From Gnetum montanum (Eukaryota > Streptophyta > Gnetopsida > Gnetales > Gnetaceae): DNA of 64,000 bases. The stretch spans positions 488,547 through 552,546 of the forward strand of contig MNCI01008925.1 of assembly GCA_015680685.1 (NCBI GenBank). The letters run 5' to 3'. Of the stretch, positions 24,152 to 36,040 are shown piece after piece (the stretch's first letter is position 1; each line of letters opens with the position of its first letter). The notes under the pieces were generated by a model. It had not been told where the DNA came from and searched no databases. It saw only the letters and a program-made list of their open reading frames with translations. The translations under genes and the position numbers were made by a program.

Positions 24152-25724
24152 TGTAACGATGGAAAACATCGATCGCTAGAAATACCGAGCGAAGATCCAT
24201 GTACACAGTCTTAACCACGGATCCGTGCGAGGGCTGTGTTGGAGAAAACGGATCTGAGGTGCCTTGAACGGTCTTATTCGATCAGAAAGGGACTTACTTA
24301 ATTAGTAAATTATCAAATATAGCGATAGTATATATTTTATATATATATTTCACGAAATGAATTAATTCGATGAATCGTAGAAAGAGTAGAAAACAATGTA
24401 AAGAGCTTGAAATACCGATAACGTCAACACAACAAAGAAGATCAGATTTAGGAAAGATGCGTAATTCCAAGATCTATGATTTGACTCAAAAGCTAAATAT
24501 ATTGCATACAACGTTCAAAAGACTGACTTCGCTTATCTTCGTGCGAAGCATACACGAAACAACAAGAAAACTGTTTAAAAGGGAGAACAAAATGAAGGTT
24601 GATCTACCTCATAAGCCAAAAGTGGAATGCAAGGAAGGTCAAGCCTGGATGTCTATTGATCAACTATTTCTGATCAATAAACCTTGCCAATCGTACCAGA
24701 TGATCTCTCAATCTCTGATCTGCTTCTTTTGCCCTCGATAATCTTTTCTTAAAGATACTAATGATCGCCAATGAAGAGGATAATGTTTTCACCAAGAAGA
24801 CTAATCGCTCCCGTTGCCAATGCTCAAACAATGCCTTATTCCTTCAAAAGAAGAAAATCCCTCTCCTCTCCTCCTTTTCTTCATCAATTGGGGTATTTAT
24901 AAGTTCAGCATCATATGGGAAGGCACGATCTTGATGACACGTGTCTCGAACTTTCAAAACACTGTTAACTTGATAGATTTTATGTTAAAGCTGGTCAAGC
25001 CACATTACGTCTTGAGGGCGAGGTGCACTGTAAACAACTCTTGCGGAAACCGCCTCATGATTACGCTGCGATACGCTGATGAGTGTATTGCTGCGCATGG
25101 ATAACAAGTGCGTGTCTAGTACTGCCTTAGCTAACTTTATATTGCATTACGCTCGTTTACGCTGCATAGCGTAGCAGAGCGTAATGTGATGAATTCCACA
25201 TGTGTTACACTTATTTATGTAGCAGAGCATAATAGAGCGTAAACGTGGTTAACTTTTCAGCGTGTTACGCTTACTTACACTGCGTAGCGTAATAAAGCGT
25301 AAAGCGACCAATCTGCTGTGCTTCTTTTGATGTTGACTTTGACTTCTTCGAGGCTCATTACGCTGCTTTGCGTAATGGAGCGTGGATACAGTCCTAATCA
25401 AAAGACTTAGTGGAATATGCGACAAGTCATAGACCATTGCTTAGGCCTTAAAATTGTCATATTTGTAGAAGTTACAAATTTCTATTGACTTCATTGCTAC
25501 AGTAAGCTACCTTCATTACATCGCGCAGAATTACATTGAGCGACATGACGCTACATTGTGTAATGTAGCGTAAGGAGCAACAAAGTTAGAATTTTTTAAG
25601 AAATTTGGAGACTTAATGTTGCACGCCCTTTTGTGTTGTTCCACCTTCTGGATTTCTGCCACGAGCTTTTGCCTGAATTGTGAATCTTCGCCTTGGGCCG
25701 ATCTGCAATTTCCACGGTGTTTCA
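24152..25724 (-). repeat. Element D 5' LTR
   Basis: It is the partner of 8269-9841, identical in length. A TATA box (CTTATAAATA on the element strand) is at 24894-24903, about 820 bases into the LTR. Inverted TTACGCT/AGCGTAA motifs cluster at about 25060-25580. The target duplication AGAAA follows at 25725-25729. Confidence 0.95.
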
Positions 25725-26520
25725 AGAAATTCACCATTCAAGGCTCTCCTAGACTTAGGTTCCAAAGTAAATTTGATATCTCAAGAAACATATAAGACGA
25801 ACCTACCATCCTTAAAGAAGTGCAACATAATGCTAGAGCTTGCAAATCAATTTGTCACCATTTCTTTGGGATAGATAGCAGATGTAGGGACTACTATCAA
25901 TGAGTGATCCTATCTAGCAAACTTTCTAGTGATTGACATGGAGAATAATGACAAGGAATTTTCCATCATAATGGAAAGAGCATGCCTTAGCATAACAGAT
26001 GCTAAGTTAGGAATGAGAGACTTACTTGTAGAAATCTCTAAGGAGGAAACGTAAGGAGCCATACACATGCAAAGGATTCGATGCATTACCAATGATACAA
26101 AAGGGTGTAGCTATGGGCTAACACTTCAAAATGTCAACATAATCAGTATATCGACCCACAACAAATGTGAAAAACAAGTGTGTGAACAAAAAGAAAAATG
26201 GGCCACTAAACCAAAAGACACCCATTGGCCAAAAAATGAGAACCTAAAAGTGTCTAAAACATGCATGGAATAGTTTGACCCACTTATTAACTTCTATTCT
26301 AAGAAAATGACCCTAATTGAGAGCTCAAAAATGGGAATATTAAACCATAATCATACACTAGCAAATAGAGGAAATAAGCACTTAAAATTTGAATCTAAGA
26401 ATATAAAAGAAAGTATAGTTGGACCTTTTGACATGCAAAGACCATCTAGTCCAACAAAATATATATCCTCAAATGATCAAAATTCAATTACCATCAAGAT
26501 TACCTGGGACAATAACTAAA
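25725..26520 (+). pseudogene. Aspartic protease region of element F (continuation after element D)
   Basis: If D and one copy of the target duplication are ignored, the frame reads PLIYLQVA from the left flank into RNSPFKALLDLGSKVNLIS. Element C has PLIYL, one stop, then KALLNSGSSINMIS at the same place. This is the protease of an Athila-like element; the catalytic D-S/T-G reads DLG (Ser/Thr to Leu, one C-to-T change). A conserved downstream block (FSIIMERACLS) also matches C (FPIIMERAWLS). Stops follow. No RT sequence comes after it. Confidence 0.8.
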
Positions 26521-26599
26521 AAACCATATCACCAAGGATGGTAAGTGAGAAACCTAGAGTGTATGATCTAGAGGATCTAAGGTCCATTTTCTAAACACT

Positions 26600-27010
26600 C
26601 GCCCATGAGTTCAATTGTGGGGGAGATGCCTTATCCTTACTTAGGAATTAATAAGTGCTTTTTTAACATTTTTTTGCTAATTTTTTAGGTTTATTATTTT
26701 TTTATACCTTTTTCTTTCCTTAATACCTTTGCACATTCTTTAATATCTTCTCATTCTTTTATACTTTTTCATTTCTTAAACTTTTTATATTTTTTTATAT
26801 TTTCTAATTCTTTAATAATTTTTCATTCCTTTTATCCTTCTAATGTTTGATATCTTTTCTAATTTTTCATGTTTTTTCTCATTTTACTTGTTCATATTTT
26901 TGTCAATTTCCAATAAAACACATTTAATAAGGCAAGATGTAGTCCCAATAAGGTGAAGATTTCTCTATATTAGCAATCATAGGGGGCTAATTACCTATAC
27001 ATTGAGAACA
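26600..27010 (+). other. Purine-tract-like site and T-rich tract after protease, element F
   Basis: TTCAATTGTGGGGGAGATGCC at 26609-26629 (first of three TTAGTYRTGGGGG-like sites in the element) is followed by a long pyrimidine-rich stretch at about 26640-26900. The same order (GTGGG site, then T-rich tract) follows integrase in element C at 61383-61640. This shows where the pol deletion of F rejoins the common sequence. Confidence 0.6.
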
Positions 27011-27277
27011 CAACATCCATCCATTCATTCCAATAATAAGAGGTTCTTACCATGGTCATAATGATATTCTTCTCATAATATAACTAAGAATACACTTGTG
27101 ATCATTCTTCCTAGAAAGAAGAGTGAAGAACCAAGTGGGAATGCAAATGGTGTGACATCAAGGGGATCTATGGATTCTCTTAGATTAATGCTGTAAGTTC
27201 TATCTTGCTACTAAGGATGTATTATTTCCTTGTAGATCTAATGAAAAATGGAAGTAAGAGTACAATAAGTTTTACCT

Positions 27278-27420
27278 TACCGTGTCACTGGAAAGACATG
27301 TTACCCATGCCTGAAGGTAGTCCTCTGGTAAGGTTGACATAGTTAAAAATAAAATCCATGCACAGAATAAATTTCTGGGGGTCCCATTGGAAAGACATGT
27401 TACCCATGCCTGAAGGTAGA
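27278..27420 (+). repeat. Local duplication of a conserved untranslated block, element F
   Basis: GGAAAGACATGTTACCCATG plus CCTGAAGGTAG occurs twice, about 99 bases apart. Elements A (35177) and B (49747) have a single version of this block after a GGGGGGTCCCACT stretch. Element C has an expanded, three-copy relative at 62015-62267. Confidence 0.7.
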
Positions 27421-27679
27421 TGACTTCTCAGGAATATAAAAAATAAAAGCTGCAATAAATAAACTCCTCCCTTGGACAATATGCCAAATGGTAATACTCT
27501 TTACAATAGTGATAGACTTATGGTAGTGATTTTCAAAAATGAAACAATGCGATGTCATTGGAAAGTGGTTTGGACTTAGTTTGAATCTCAAAAAGATGAG
27601 CTAATGTTTACTTTAACCATTACTTTCACACAAGGATTCATTATGCCTATGGTAAGACACCTCATGTCCTAATTTCAGC

Positions 27680-27772
27680 GATCCCTTCTTTTGTCCCTCT
27701 CACCTCACTGTATCTTTAATCATAANGATCCCTTCTTTTGTCCCTCTCACCTCACTGTATCTTTAATCATAA
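27680..27772. other. 46-bp exact duplication around a single N (probable assembly join)
   Basis: The 46 bases before the N at 27726 are repeated exactly right after it (27727-27772). A true tandem duplication would not need an undetermined base at its exact junction. Confidence 0.8.
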
Positions 27773-28254
27773 ATTTTGGTTTTTTATAATATAGTTTTTT
27801 TTTTCATTCTAGCTATACTAATATGTGTGTTTTGCTAGATAGGTATGTCTTACATTCAACTCCTTGAGTGCCTAAGGACACTTTTAGGTGTGATTATGCA
27901 AGGGCACTAAGGGGTTGGAGCATGCTTTGGAGAGGACCCACTTATATAACGCTTGTATTTCATACTTTACAAGTAATTCCACATCATCTTATGCCTTTCA
28001 AGATCATCCACTAATCTAATAAATACTTCTCTTACTTTCAAAAAATCTGTCCATGTACCTATAATCCTTCGTCCATCTTCTATACACTTAATACACTTTC
28101 ATAACCCAAAAGTCCTTCTTTATGAACTTTCAACACCTAATTTTCAATATCTAAGCATCATAGCTATTCTAAGACCCTATGGAGATGCCTACTACCTTAA
28201 AATCATTCTGTTTGACTCATTTATTCCATGAGAAATTGATCACAAATTTGAAAT

Positions 28255-28360
28255 TTTTCTAAGTAACGTCATTGCTACAATGTATGAGTTCCTCATACAT
28301 TATTGAAATGATGTTGTATCAATGATGTTGCTCATAAAAAAACTATATATAGGTGTGGGG
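28255..28360 (+). promoter_or_regulatory. Promoter-like cassette upstream of ORFX, element F
   Basis: It contains a perfect inverted repeat AATGTATGAG-TTC-CTCATACATT at about 28279-28301, two copies of AATGATGTTG resembling the U3 repeats of F's own LTR, then a TATA-like CATAAAAAAACTATATATA. The position, about 600 bases before the ORFX start, corresponds to better cassettes in A (36041) and B (50609). Confidence 0.45.
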
Positions 28361-28937
28361 AGTTGGCAAAATTTTCATTCTTCACAATTGTAATAAGAGG
28401 AGCTTTTGCCATTTTCTTTCTAAGCTATGATCCACTAACCTCCAAAGCCCATATCTTTGTCCCCACAACTTTGATTTTCAAAATTTTTCAATCTTGTTGA
28501 TCCCAAAGTGCTCAACTTAGTCATGGGGGGTAACATCAAGGAAATTTTAGCCTAAATTTTTGAAAAATTTTCTAATGCCAAAATATACTCTAAGGGTAAG
28601 TAATATAAAACACCAAAGATATTATCATGAATTAAGTAAATTTAAGCTTAAAAAATTTAGTGTGGGAGGTAATAAACCATTAGGAGAATAATAAAGAGAT
28701 ATTATCCTAATAAACCATTCTAACTAATTCTAAGACATTATAAGCAAAAAGATAATAAGTGTGGGAGGTAATAAAAATTAAAAATGCACCTCTTAGGGGA
28801 TATCATTTTAAAAATTTGCCAACTCTACAATCATCATAAACTAAAAATTTGATCTAACCATGAGTACAAGAAGGATTATGAACCGTTAAGCATCAATTTA
28901 AACACTTTGGTAATCCTAAACTCTTGATTGATTACAG

Positions 28938-29430
28938 ATGGCCTCGAAGAAGATACCAATAGGAGGACCTTCACAACATGGGACCAAAAGACCAAGATAC
29001 CGTAGGAGAGGCAGAAATTCCACATGCATCTAAACAAGGATAATGCCTCATGATGTCACCAAAATGCCTCTAGGCCATCTAAGAAAAATTGATCATGTCC
29101 ATGGTCATTGTGGAACTGAATTTTGATCCTTTTACAGAATTTTTTGTGGAAGTTGTAAAGATGCAACTTCAAGTGTCTCCATTATGGTCCATACTAACTA
29201 ACAGTGGAGAATGGTACTTAGGAGAAACCTACCAATTGTAGTGAAATAAATAGGCCAATGATACAGTGAAAGTTGAAGGAGTTTATGTGTCATTCTTAGT
29301 AGAGAGGGCATATGGAAAAGAAGACAAGGACAAAAGAGGAGAAACTTCAAATGCTCCTGAAAAAAATATCAATTCCAGAAGCTTGATGACAAAGGGAAGA
29401 AGCTAATGGAAGAGCCACCACCATCGGGCA
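28938..29430 (+). pseudogene. Truncated ORFX of element F
   Basis: It starts at ATG 28938 directly after ATTACAG, a splice-acceptor-like sequence also seen before ORFX in A and B. The N-terminus MASKKIPIGGPSQHGTKRPR is basic like the others. The segment VELNFDPFTEFF, WSILTNSGEWYLGETYQ aligns with A. After VERAYGKEDK it jumps to the extreme C-terminus (SHHH region before the purine tract), so roughly 2.2 kb of the coding part, including the LPFPCLI motif and the coiled coil, is deleted. Stops also occur. Confidence 0.7.
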
Positions 29431-29640
29431 CATAAGCTACATCAAGCTATTCCAATTTTTTGTTTTGTTTCATTTTGTCATGTAACTGTGTCAATTTTGT
29501 AAAAACATCATTGTTACATTCTGAATCATGTAAATAGTTAGTTAGTCATGTTTAGCCAAATCTACCTCCTAATTTTGTAAGGAACTCTATCCTCATTTTG
29601 TTTTAACTAGAGGACAAGTTTTGAGTCAGTTGTGAGGGTA

Positions 29641-29930
29641 TGATAAAGTCAAATTTCTTCATAATACAACATCATAGCAATGATGTCATTAATGCAATAT
29701 CTTGGGATGTGTACAACCCTATAAATACAACACTTTGATGCACAATCCAACAACTTTCTATTCCACCCTAAGGTAGACTCTTGTAGTTTGTTTTCAGAGT
29801 TTTAGCAATAGAGTGAATGTCTGTAGTGTGGTGTCGAGGAGTTTTATGGAATCTTTATTTGAGTGAAGTGTACTTGGGCACAATTCATATCTGAAAATAA
29901 ACATCAAGTTATTTTGACTTTTCATTATAA
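29641..29930 (+). repeat. Truncated 3' LTR of element F
   Basis: It begins TGATAAAGTCAAATTTC like the 5' LTR, with TATAAATA at 29720-29727, and can be followed to about 29930, where similarity stops (about 290 of 893 bp). It has fewer U3 repeat copies than the 5' LTR. A degenerate purine tract (gtgagggta) precedes it. Confidence 0.8.
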
Positions 29931-31530
29931 TTGTTGATTATGATTTTTTGGTTTTTTAAATTTAGTAGATATATAACCAAACAGTTGTATATGTCATACA
30001 TATTGCTGTAAAAAAAAGTTATAATATTTCCCTTTTAAAAAAATAAGAGACTTTCATTTTTACCTATATTTTATGGGGGGAAATAACTTAAAATAATAAA
30101 ATAGGCATCAAATTTACACACTATATACAACCCACATTTAGCATTTGGAAACTGAAAAAACTAGAAACATATGCACATGCACTAATGGTGAATAGTAAAG
30201 AATATGCACAACATTAATTTTTTCTAGCTTTCTTTTTTAATTTCTTTTTCTTAGGAATTGAACATTTAGAGACATTAACACCCTAGATTTCAACTCTTCG
30301 ATAGCTTCTAAACATATCTTAGATTAGAGGGTATGACATTTTGGTATTAAAGCATAAAAGATAAATAATTAAATGTTAAACATGATATTTATTAGTTATT
30401 AAATTAATTCATATTATAAACCAAACCCTTCCACCTCCATTATAGTTTCCCTTGCTCTCTTCCTTCGATTTTCCCTTATAATTCCCCACTTCTACCTACA
30501 CCATTCAATTGTAGACACTTCTAAATCTTTAGTCTCTTCCCATATCTCACCAATAGTAGCCTTTAACCCTTCTTTGACTATGAACTTATATTCATTTTCC
30601 ATTTGATCCTTCTTTGTGTATGAACTTATCTTCATTACCCATTTGATCTCTCCTAATATCTCACCAATCATAGCAATAATACCATTTTTCATTGGCAAAT
30701 ATTATGTCAAAATCTAATGCTTCATTGTTTAAAAAGAGTGATAGGACCATAACTTAATCCTTACAATAAATGTTCTTTTCAAGAACAAAATGTGTATGTG
30801 ATTTATAATCATTTATTTCTCCTTTTGGTTTATTATACTTATGTTTTTATTTAGCCTTTGTATGAGAGCTTTTTCTTTATTAATGCCTTACCTCCTAGTG
30901 AATAATTCTACTATTTTTTACATTGATATTCATCATCAATTTGATCCTTCCCCTTAAGATTCTTTTTATATTGGGCCAAGGCATTACCTCTCCTTCAAAT
31001 TGCTATGTATTAATCTTTTGTTAGCTTAACCAAGAAAGGATAATCCTATTACTTTCCACATTGCTATTTTATCATCAGTTTGATCCTCCCCCTCAAGGTT
31101 CTTTTGTACTAGGTTGAGTCATTACCACCTATTTGAAAGGCTATTTGGTTCTTCCACTAGCACTTCTTCCTTGTAACTCTTTTTTAAGATGTAATACAAA
31201 ATAAATTTTTCTCAAATAAATAAATAACTAGGAAAATCTTACAAAAATATTAATATTAAGATAGCACTTGCATGTTTATTACTTTAGTTGTTAGTCTCTT
31301 AGAAAAGTTTCATATGCTAGAATTGATCGAATTATTTGTCCATTTCTTTGGTATGTTAACATAGAAAAGGTTTTTCTAGAGTTTCTTGGGATATTTGCCT
31401 TAGTAGCAAGAAAGATTAAGGACTTAGCCTCATTTATTATTATAACCAAGGTGTTTCTCTCTTACAAAGTGCACTAATAGAGATAATGTTTGAATGCTTA
31501 TTTTAAGAAATAGACTTATGCAAGATAAAC
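29931..31530. other. Unassigned AT-rich sequence with an imperfect tandem duplication
   Basis: No gene is recognised. Two imperfect copies of about 110 bases, at about 30900-31006 and 31036-31147, share ACATTG.TATT, ATCATCA.TTTGATCCT, AAG.TTCTTTT and CATTACC. An internally repetitive minus-strand ORF at 30492-30698 translates another local duplication and is not supported as a gene. Confidence 0.5.
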
Positions 31531-31731
31531 CTAAAAATGATAACTATTGGTCTTTTAATAACTTTATTCACTGTCTTCTTTTTTCTTAGGCCATTTATAT
31601 TCTTGGTTCTTCAATTCTTAAACAAATTTGATGCAAGCTTAGTAAGTATTGAAATTACAATCATATTTGATGAGTCGTCATTTAGTCAACCGCGATATCG
31701 CGTATGCGATATCACAACCTGTCTCCTCATC

Positions 31732-31739
31732 TATAAATA
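31732..31739 (+). promoter_or_regulatory. TATA box and GATATC palindromes of element A LTR
   Basis: TATAAATA follows two GCGATATC motifs (31691-31713) by about 20-35 bases. The 3' LTR repeats this at 39598-39605. The same layout recurs upstream of ORFX at 36041-36100. Confidence 0.75.
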
Positions 31740-32025
31740 AGAGGTAGATAGATTAGTTAGGAAGGAAGTTAGTTTTTAGTTTAAGTGTTAAGTTTTTTAG
31801 TAGTTCTTTCTCTCAACTCTTTTCCTCCTAGTGTATGCCCACAGTGTGGTGATTGTAATTGTACGGAACCTTTATTTGAGTGTGATGTACTTGGACACGC
31901 ACATGACCAGAAATAAAGATCAAGATTACTTCATCATTGTAGCATTTACTTAGATTAATTAATTATTTAATTGTTATTTACTTCTTTCCTAGTTAATATC
32001 TTCTCACCCTAAACTCTTGTTAGAT

Positions 32026-32133
32026 GCGAAATGAGTACTACTTGATTACGAGCATTTAAGTGTGACTACTTGGTAATCNCGCGAAATGAGTACTACTTGA
32101 TTACGAGCATTTAAGTGTGACTACTTGGTAATC
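32026..32133. other. 53-bp exact duplication around a single N (probable assembly join)
   Basis: Bases 32026-32078 recur at 32081-32133 with the N at 32079 and one extra base between. Removing 55 bases makes the two LTRs of element A equal in length, which independently argues that this is an artefact. Confidence 0.88.
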
Positions 32134-32518
32134 CAGTGGCATACCTAGGATTTGCATGTGGTAATCCTAGTGGTAGTCATGCACAAAGTCCAAGATGTGT
32201 ACAGATGATCAAGGAATGGATGCTCATCGCACTTAGGCTAGCTTAGATTCTCTCTCATCCTCTCCTTCCTAGTTTAGTTAATATTATTTTCCATCGTCCT
32301 CAGGAGTAGCATTAGCATAGAAACACATCATAGACCTCACTCTAGACTAAACCATACGTGACAAAGTTAACACTAGTCCAGATGGGAAGATAGCGAACTG
32401 CGACCTAAGGCTAACTATCTAGATGCCATAACTAGTTCTTCTACGGAGTTCGACCAGATCACGAATGTAATGCTCATATTCGTATGGTTGAGTGTAGGGG
32501 TACCTCGTCACTCATCAT

Positions 32519-32536
32519 TGGCACTATTGCCAGGGA
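32519..32536 (+). other. Primer-binding site of element A (tRNA-Asp type)
   Basis: TGGCACTATTGCCAGGGA starts one base after the LTR. It is the Athila tRNA-Asp site with transitions. Confidence 0.82.
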
Positions 32537-32658
32537 TGGTGCTAGTTATCTAGATTAGTTATATCATACAAGCTCATTGTATAGGAATTAACGATATATA
32601 TTTTAAGAAGAAATAATTACAAAAAGTCACATCTAAATTCACACACAATTTCACAACC

Positions 32659-34644
32659 ATGCCTCTTCTACAAGACTACGATAATGTCATATCTAATGAG
32701 GAAATTCATTGGATAACCAACAAATTATATGACAATGAAGATTGGAGTACACAACCTGCGGTGGAGGTTTCTTATAGACATAAACAAAAGCAACGTCATC
32801 CCAACACATGAAAGCATAACTTATAAGATGACGATGAACCCTTACTGGCCACTACAAGCTTAATGCAAATACAAGAGGTTGTTTGAATCTCATGTACGCA
32901 TCGTAAAGAGAGCTGTCTACCCAGGCTCGATTTAAACAACTTCCCTAATTTCTTAGGAGGCTATGACTTAGATCTGCAACAACATTTACTAGCCTTCTAT
33001 GATGCCTGTACATGGAACAACATTGATAATGGTTGGCATAAACTCAAGCTCTTTCCTGTGACACTCATTGGCCAAGCAAAAGTATGGAATAGATCGTTAA
33101 AACCAAATTCAATACAACATTGGCCAATAATGGTAGAACTCTTTAGCGAAAGATATCAAACCTACGCAAGAGTGTCAGCCTTGAGGAAACAGATCCAAGA
33201 GTGGAAACAAGCATAACATGAATCCTTGGACATGGCCTTAGAAAGATATTATGCATTGTTAAACAATTGTCCAGGCCATGAGTTCTCCGAGGAAAGGCTA
33301 ATGTATCATATCATTAATGGACTTCATGATGAAATAAGACAGACCCTAGGGATGTATGCCCAAGGTCAACTATATGAACTACGAACCCATCAAGTCTAAG
33401 AGCTTATTAAGTAGGTAGCAAAAGAGGAAGGAGAAATGGCTAGATGGGAGAGTGTTGAAAAACATCACCGGGACCAAAATCTCAACTCAACAAAGGTCCA
33501 TGATCATAAAGAGGAGAAATCAACCTATCACAAGGAGAAAAAACCATCTTTGCTAATACAACAATTGTTAGAGGAAGTCGAGGCAAAGATTAATAAGATG
33601 TTGGAATGGATGCATAAAAAGTGTGGAGAATATATCGATGTTATTGGAGATAGAGTTTTGACAACCCAAGAAGCAGGACGAAATATCATTAGACATTCAG
33701 AAAGAAGGAATGAAGAAAATAAGAGCTCAATTGCTAATCATACATATGAATGCAACATTTGCCTGTACGATCACCCCAAGGGTCAATGCCCAATCTTGTT
33801 ACATTTAAATGAGCATTGAGGAAGCACGTTACATCTAGAGTTCATACAGAGATACTGTGTTTGATCACAATGGCAACAATCTCAGTCATGGGGGAAACCA
33901 TCCCGAAACTGGAGATACCCTTCGCATCATCCGAATCCAAATGCTTATCTAGTTCAACATCCTGTTTCCCCAATAAGGTCAACATACTCTATCTCACCAC
34001 ATTACCATTCTCCTCAATACTATTAGCCCATGCCCTCAACACAACCACCACCTTGTGCACCTCACACTTCTTCTAATTTTCAACATTCTCATCCTTTCCC
34101 TCCTTCTACATCACCACCAATTGTTCCTAAGGTGTCTGCACCACAGCAACAACCCCTGAACATTACTTGTGCTACTATTTCCAATAGTAGTGAGAGACCT
34201 CAGCAACATCGAATGCGTCCCTTCTTTAGAAATGACCCTAAGAAGGGACAACACAATTCCAAGGCCATTGCATCCTTGAACTCAGCACAAGTCCTACATT
34301 GTGGTGCACCCTTAACTTCGAACCCAACGCCTCATGTTACTTCACCAGGGCCACCAATCAACACTCCAACAGCCATACGGCCCAATGAACACAATCATGG
34401 AAGGCAACATCCCGATCCTTGCATACCATCTAACAATCCCAAATATCATAGTGGGTCAACTCTTTATCTGGGAACCACATCTCATAAATTGCCCCACTAT
34501 GCTTACTATAACCAAGTGTGTGGAGCCCAATGGGGTAAGTATGACCAAGTTCTAATATTTCCAACATGCAAGGATCCTCATCTTCCATTTATTAATCCTT
34601 GTCATCCTCAACCATTTAGTTATGGGGGATACCCCTCATTCTAA
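32659..34644 (+). pseudogene. gag (element A)
   Basis: ATG 32659 (MPLLQDYDN) opens a frame that holds the Retrotrans_gag core at about 32925-33215 (NFLGGYDLDLQQHLLAFYDA, LKLFPVTLIGQAKVW, RKQIQEWKQ). A C-terminal capsid-like helix block follows (EERLMYHIINGL, LGMYAQGQLYELRTHQ), then a basic segment, a zinc knuckle CNICLYDHPKGQC (C-x2-C-x3-H-x4-C, near 33750-33790) and a Pro/Thr-rich tail ending FSYGGYPSF. Frameshifts near 33815 and about five stops inactivate it. The last codons overlap a GTTATGGGGG site that in C follows integrase, so the end of the ORF may be the deletion joint. Confidence 0.85.
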
Positions 34645-34649
34645 TAACA

Positions 34650-36030
34650 AGAAGGATTAATAAATACCTTTCATTTTCTTTAGTTTCACAACTTTTTGTT
34701 TTCTAGTTTTTCATTTTTCAATTTCTTGTTTTATCTTTTTGTCTTTTTGTCTTTTTGTCTTTTTACATTTTTATAAGTAATCTCATCTACAAATAAAACA
34801 CTCATGTGGCTTGTTGGTTGAGGTGTGTTCTATGGTATTGAGTCTCAAGTGATCAATTATTTGGATAGTGAGCCCATTACACCCACTCATCCATTCTACA
34901 AATAAGAGGTTCTGTTCGAGGGTACAGTGATATTCTTGACATCCTTGAAACTTAAAATTAATTTTGTGTTCATTGTACCCAAAATGAAGAAGGATGGATC
35001 AAGAGGGAATGATTAGGATGTGACATCAAGGGGACTTGTGGATTCTCTTTGGTGACATCTGTGGGAGTTATCATGCAACGTGGTTGTACTAATATCCTTG
35101 TAGATCTAACGAAAAATGGGAGTAAGAGTAATCAAAAGGGCACTCAAAAATCCAATGTTTTTCTAGGGGGTCCCACTGGAAAGACATGCATCCATGCCTG
35201 AAGGTTGGCAGCTTCTTTGGATTCAGCAATCAAAAAAAAAAGAGAGAGAAAAAAACAAAGGAACTGCCACAAAGCAAAAATCACTCCTCCCTTGAACAAA
35301 ATGCCAAGTGATCGTACGCCTTGTTGTCCTGGGACTCTCATAGTCACTCATTGTAGGATAACATAATGTGGTGTCACTGATCAGAGGAATAGACTTGGTC
35401 CTGATCTTGGAACGATGGGTTAATGACACATTAATCATGCTTTTCACACAGGATTCACTATGCCCTAAATTAGTTACCTCATGTCCCAATCTCTCTAATC
35501 CCTTCTATAGTTTGTCTCATCTCACTGTTCATGTAATTGTAGCTCATGTCTCGTATAGTGTAGAATTCTTACCTCATTCCAGTGATATTTACATGGGTGT
35601 GTTTTGTGGAATCAGTGTGGATTACATTTAACTCTTTTAGTGCCCACAAACACTTTTAAGTGCGGTTACGCAAGGGCATTAAAGGTTGGAACCTACTTTA
35701 GGGAGGACCCACTTGCATAATTTTTGTAATTTTCACTCATAACCCATCTTCCACACACCATTTATTACCCTCAGCATATTTTTCACTAATTTTCTTTCCC
35801 TACTACTATCCCTCTGAATAATAACGTTCCTATGTACCATTACATGGCCTTTTTCTCTCACTGACCACCTGAGGTTTTATCGATCAATTCCACCCACATA
35901 TAATTATTTGTTCCTTCAAAACTATCTAAATTATCCTAGAATCCTTTAACCCATGCTCACATGTCCTACTTTTACAACGTTAATTTCAAACAAAATCTTA
36001 AAAATTCGGTAATTTTCATTATGCCCAACA
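34650..36030 (+). other. Post-gag untranslated block of element A
   Basis: It contains a T-rich tract with five copies of TCTTTTT(G) at 34734-34773, a possible RNA hairpin (34920-34930 with 34970-34980), the GGGGGGTCCCACTGG / CATGCCTGAAGG block (35168-35210) and GTTACGCAAGGGCATTAAAG (35665). All have counterparts in B and F, and partly in C after integrase. ORFs here are not conserved between the copies. Confidence 0.6.
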
Positions 36031-36040
36031 TCACTAGGGT

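Larger units (their letters stand above)
8269..25724 (-). mobile_element. Element D: Tat-like Ty3/gypsy retrotransposon with antisense gene
   Basis: The 17,456-bp element has two 1573-bp LTRs (TG...CA) and a perfect 5-bp target duplication, AGAAA, at 8264-8268 and 25725-25729. Transcription runs right to left: 5' LTR, primer site, gag and protease in one frame (23902 to 20090), a 4-kb antisense gene module, RT, RNase H, second RNase H and integrase (about 15000 to 11490), a tandem-repeat array, polypurine tract, 3' LTR. The dual RNase H and the gag type place it in the Tat lineage. The LTRs differ by about 7% by eye, mostly transitions, so the insertion is old. It sits inside the protease gene of element F. 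Confidence 0.95.
4606..29930 (+). mobile_element. Element F: Athila-like LTR retrotransposon, pol-deleted, split by element D
   Basis: It is bounded by a 5' LTR starting TGATAAAGTC at 4606 and a 3' LTR starting with the same ten bases at 29641. The interior, minus element D (8269-25724), holds a tRNA-Asp-type primer site, decayed gag, an aspartic-protease region that reads in frame across the D insertion, a T-rich tract, a promoter-like cassette, a truncated ORFX and a degenerate polypurine tract (gtgagggta). RT, RNase H and integrase are missing: the protease region (to about 26500) runs straight into sequence that in element C lies after integrase. The 3' LTR is itself cut off at about 29930. 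Without D, F is about 7.9 kb. Confidence 0.85.
31668..32517 (+). repeat. Element A 5' LTR
   Basis: It begins TGATGAGTCGTC and ends CTCATCA. It is 850 bp here against 795 for its partner. The 55-base excess is exactly the N plus duplicated segment at 32079-32133, so the true length is 795. U3 has GATATC palindromes (CGCGATATCG at 31691) and a TATA box at 31732-31739. Confidence 0.93.
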
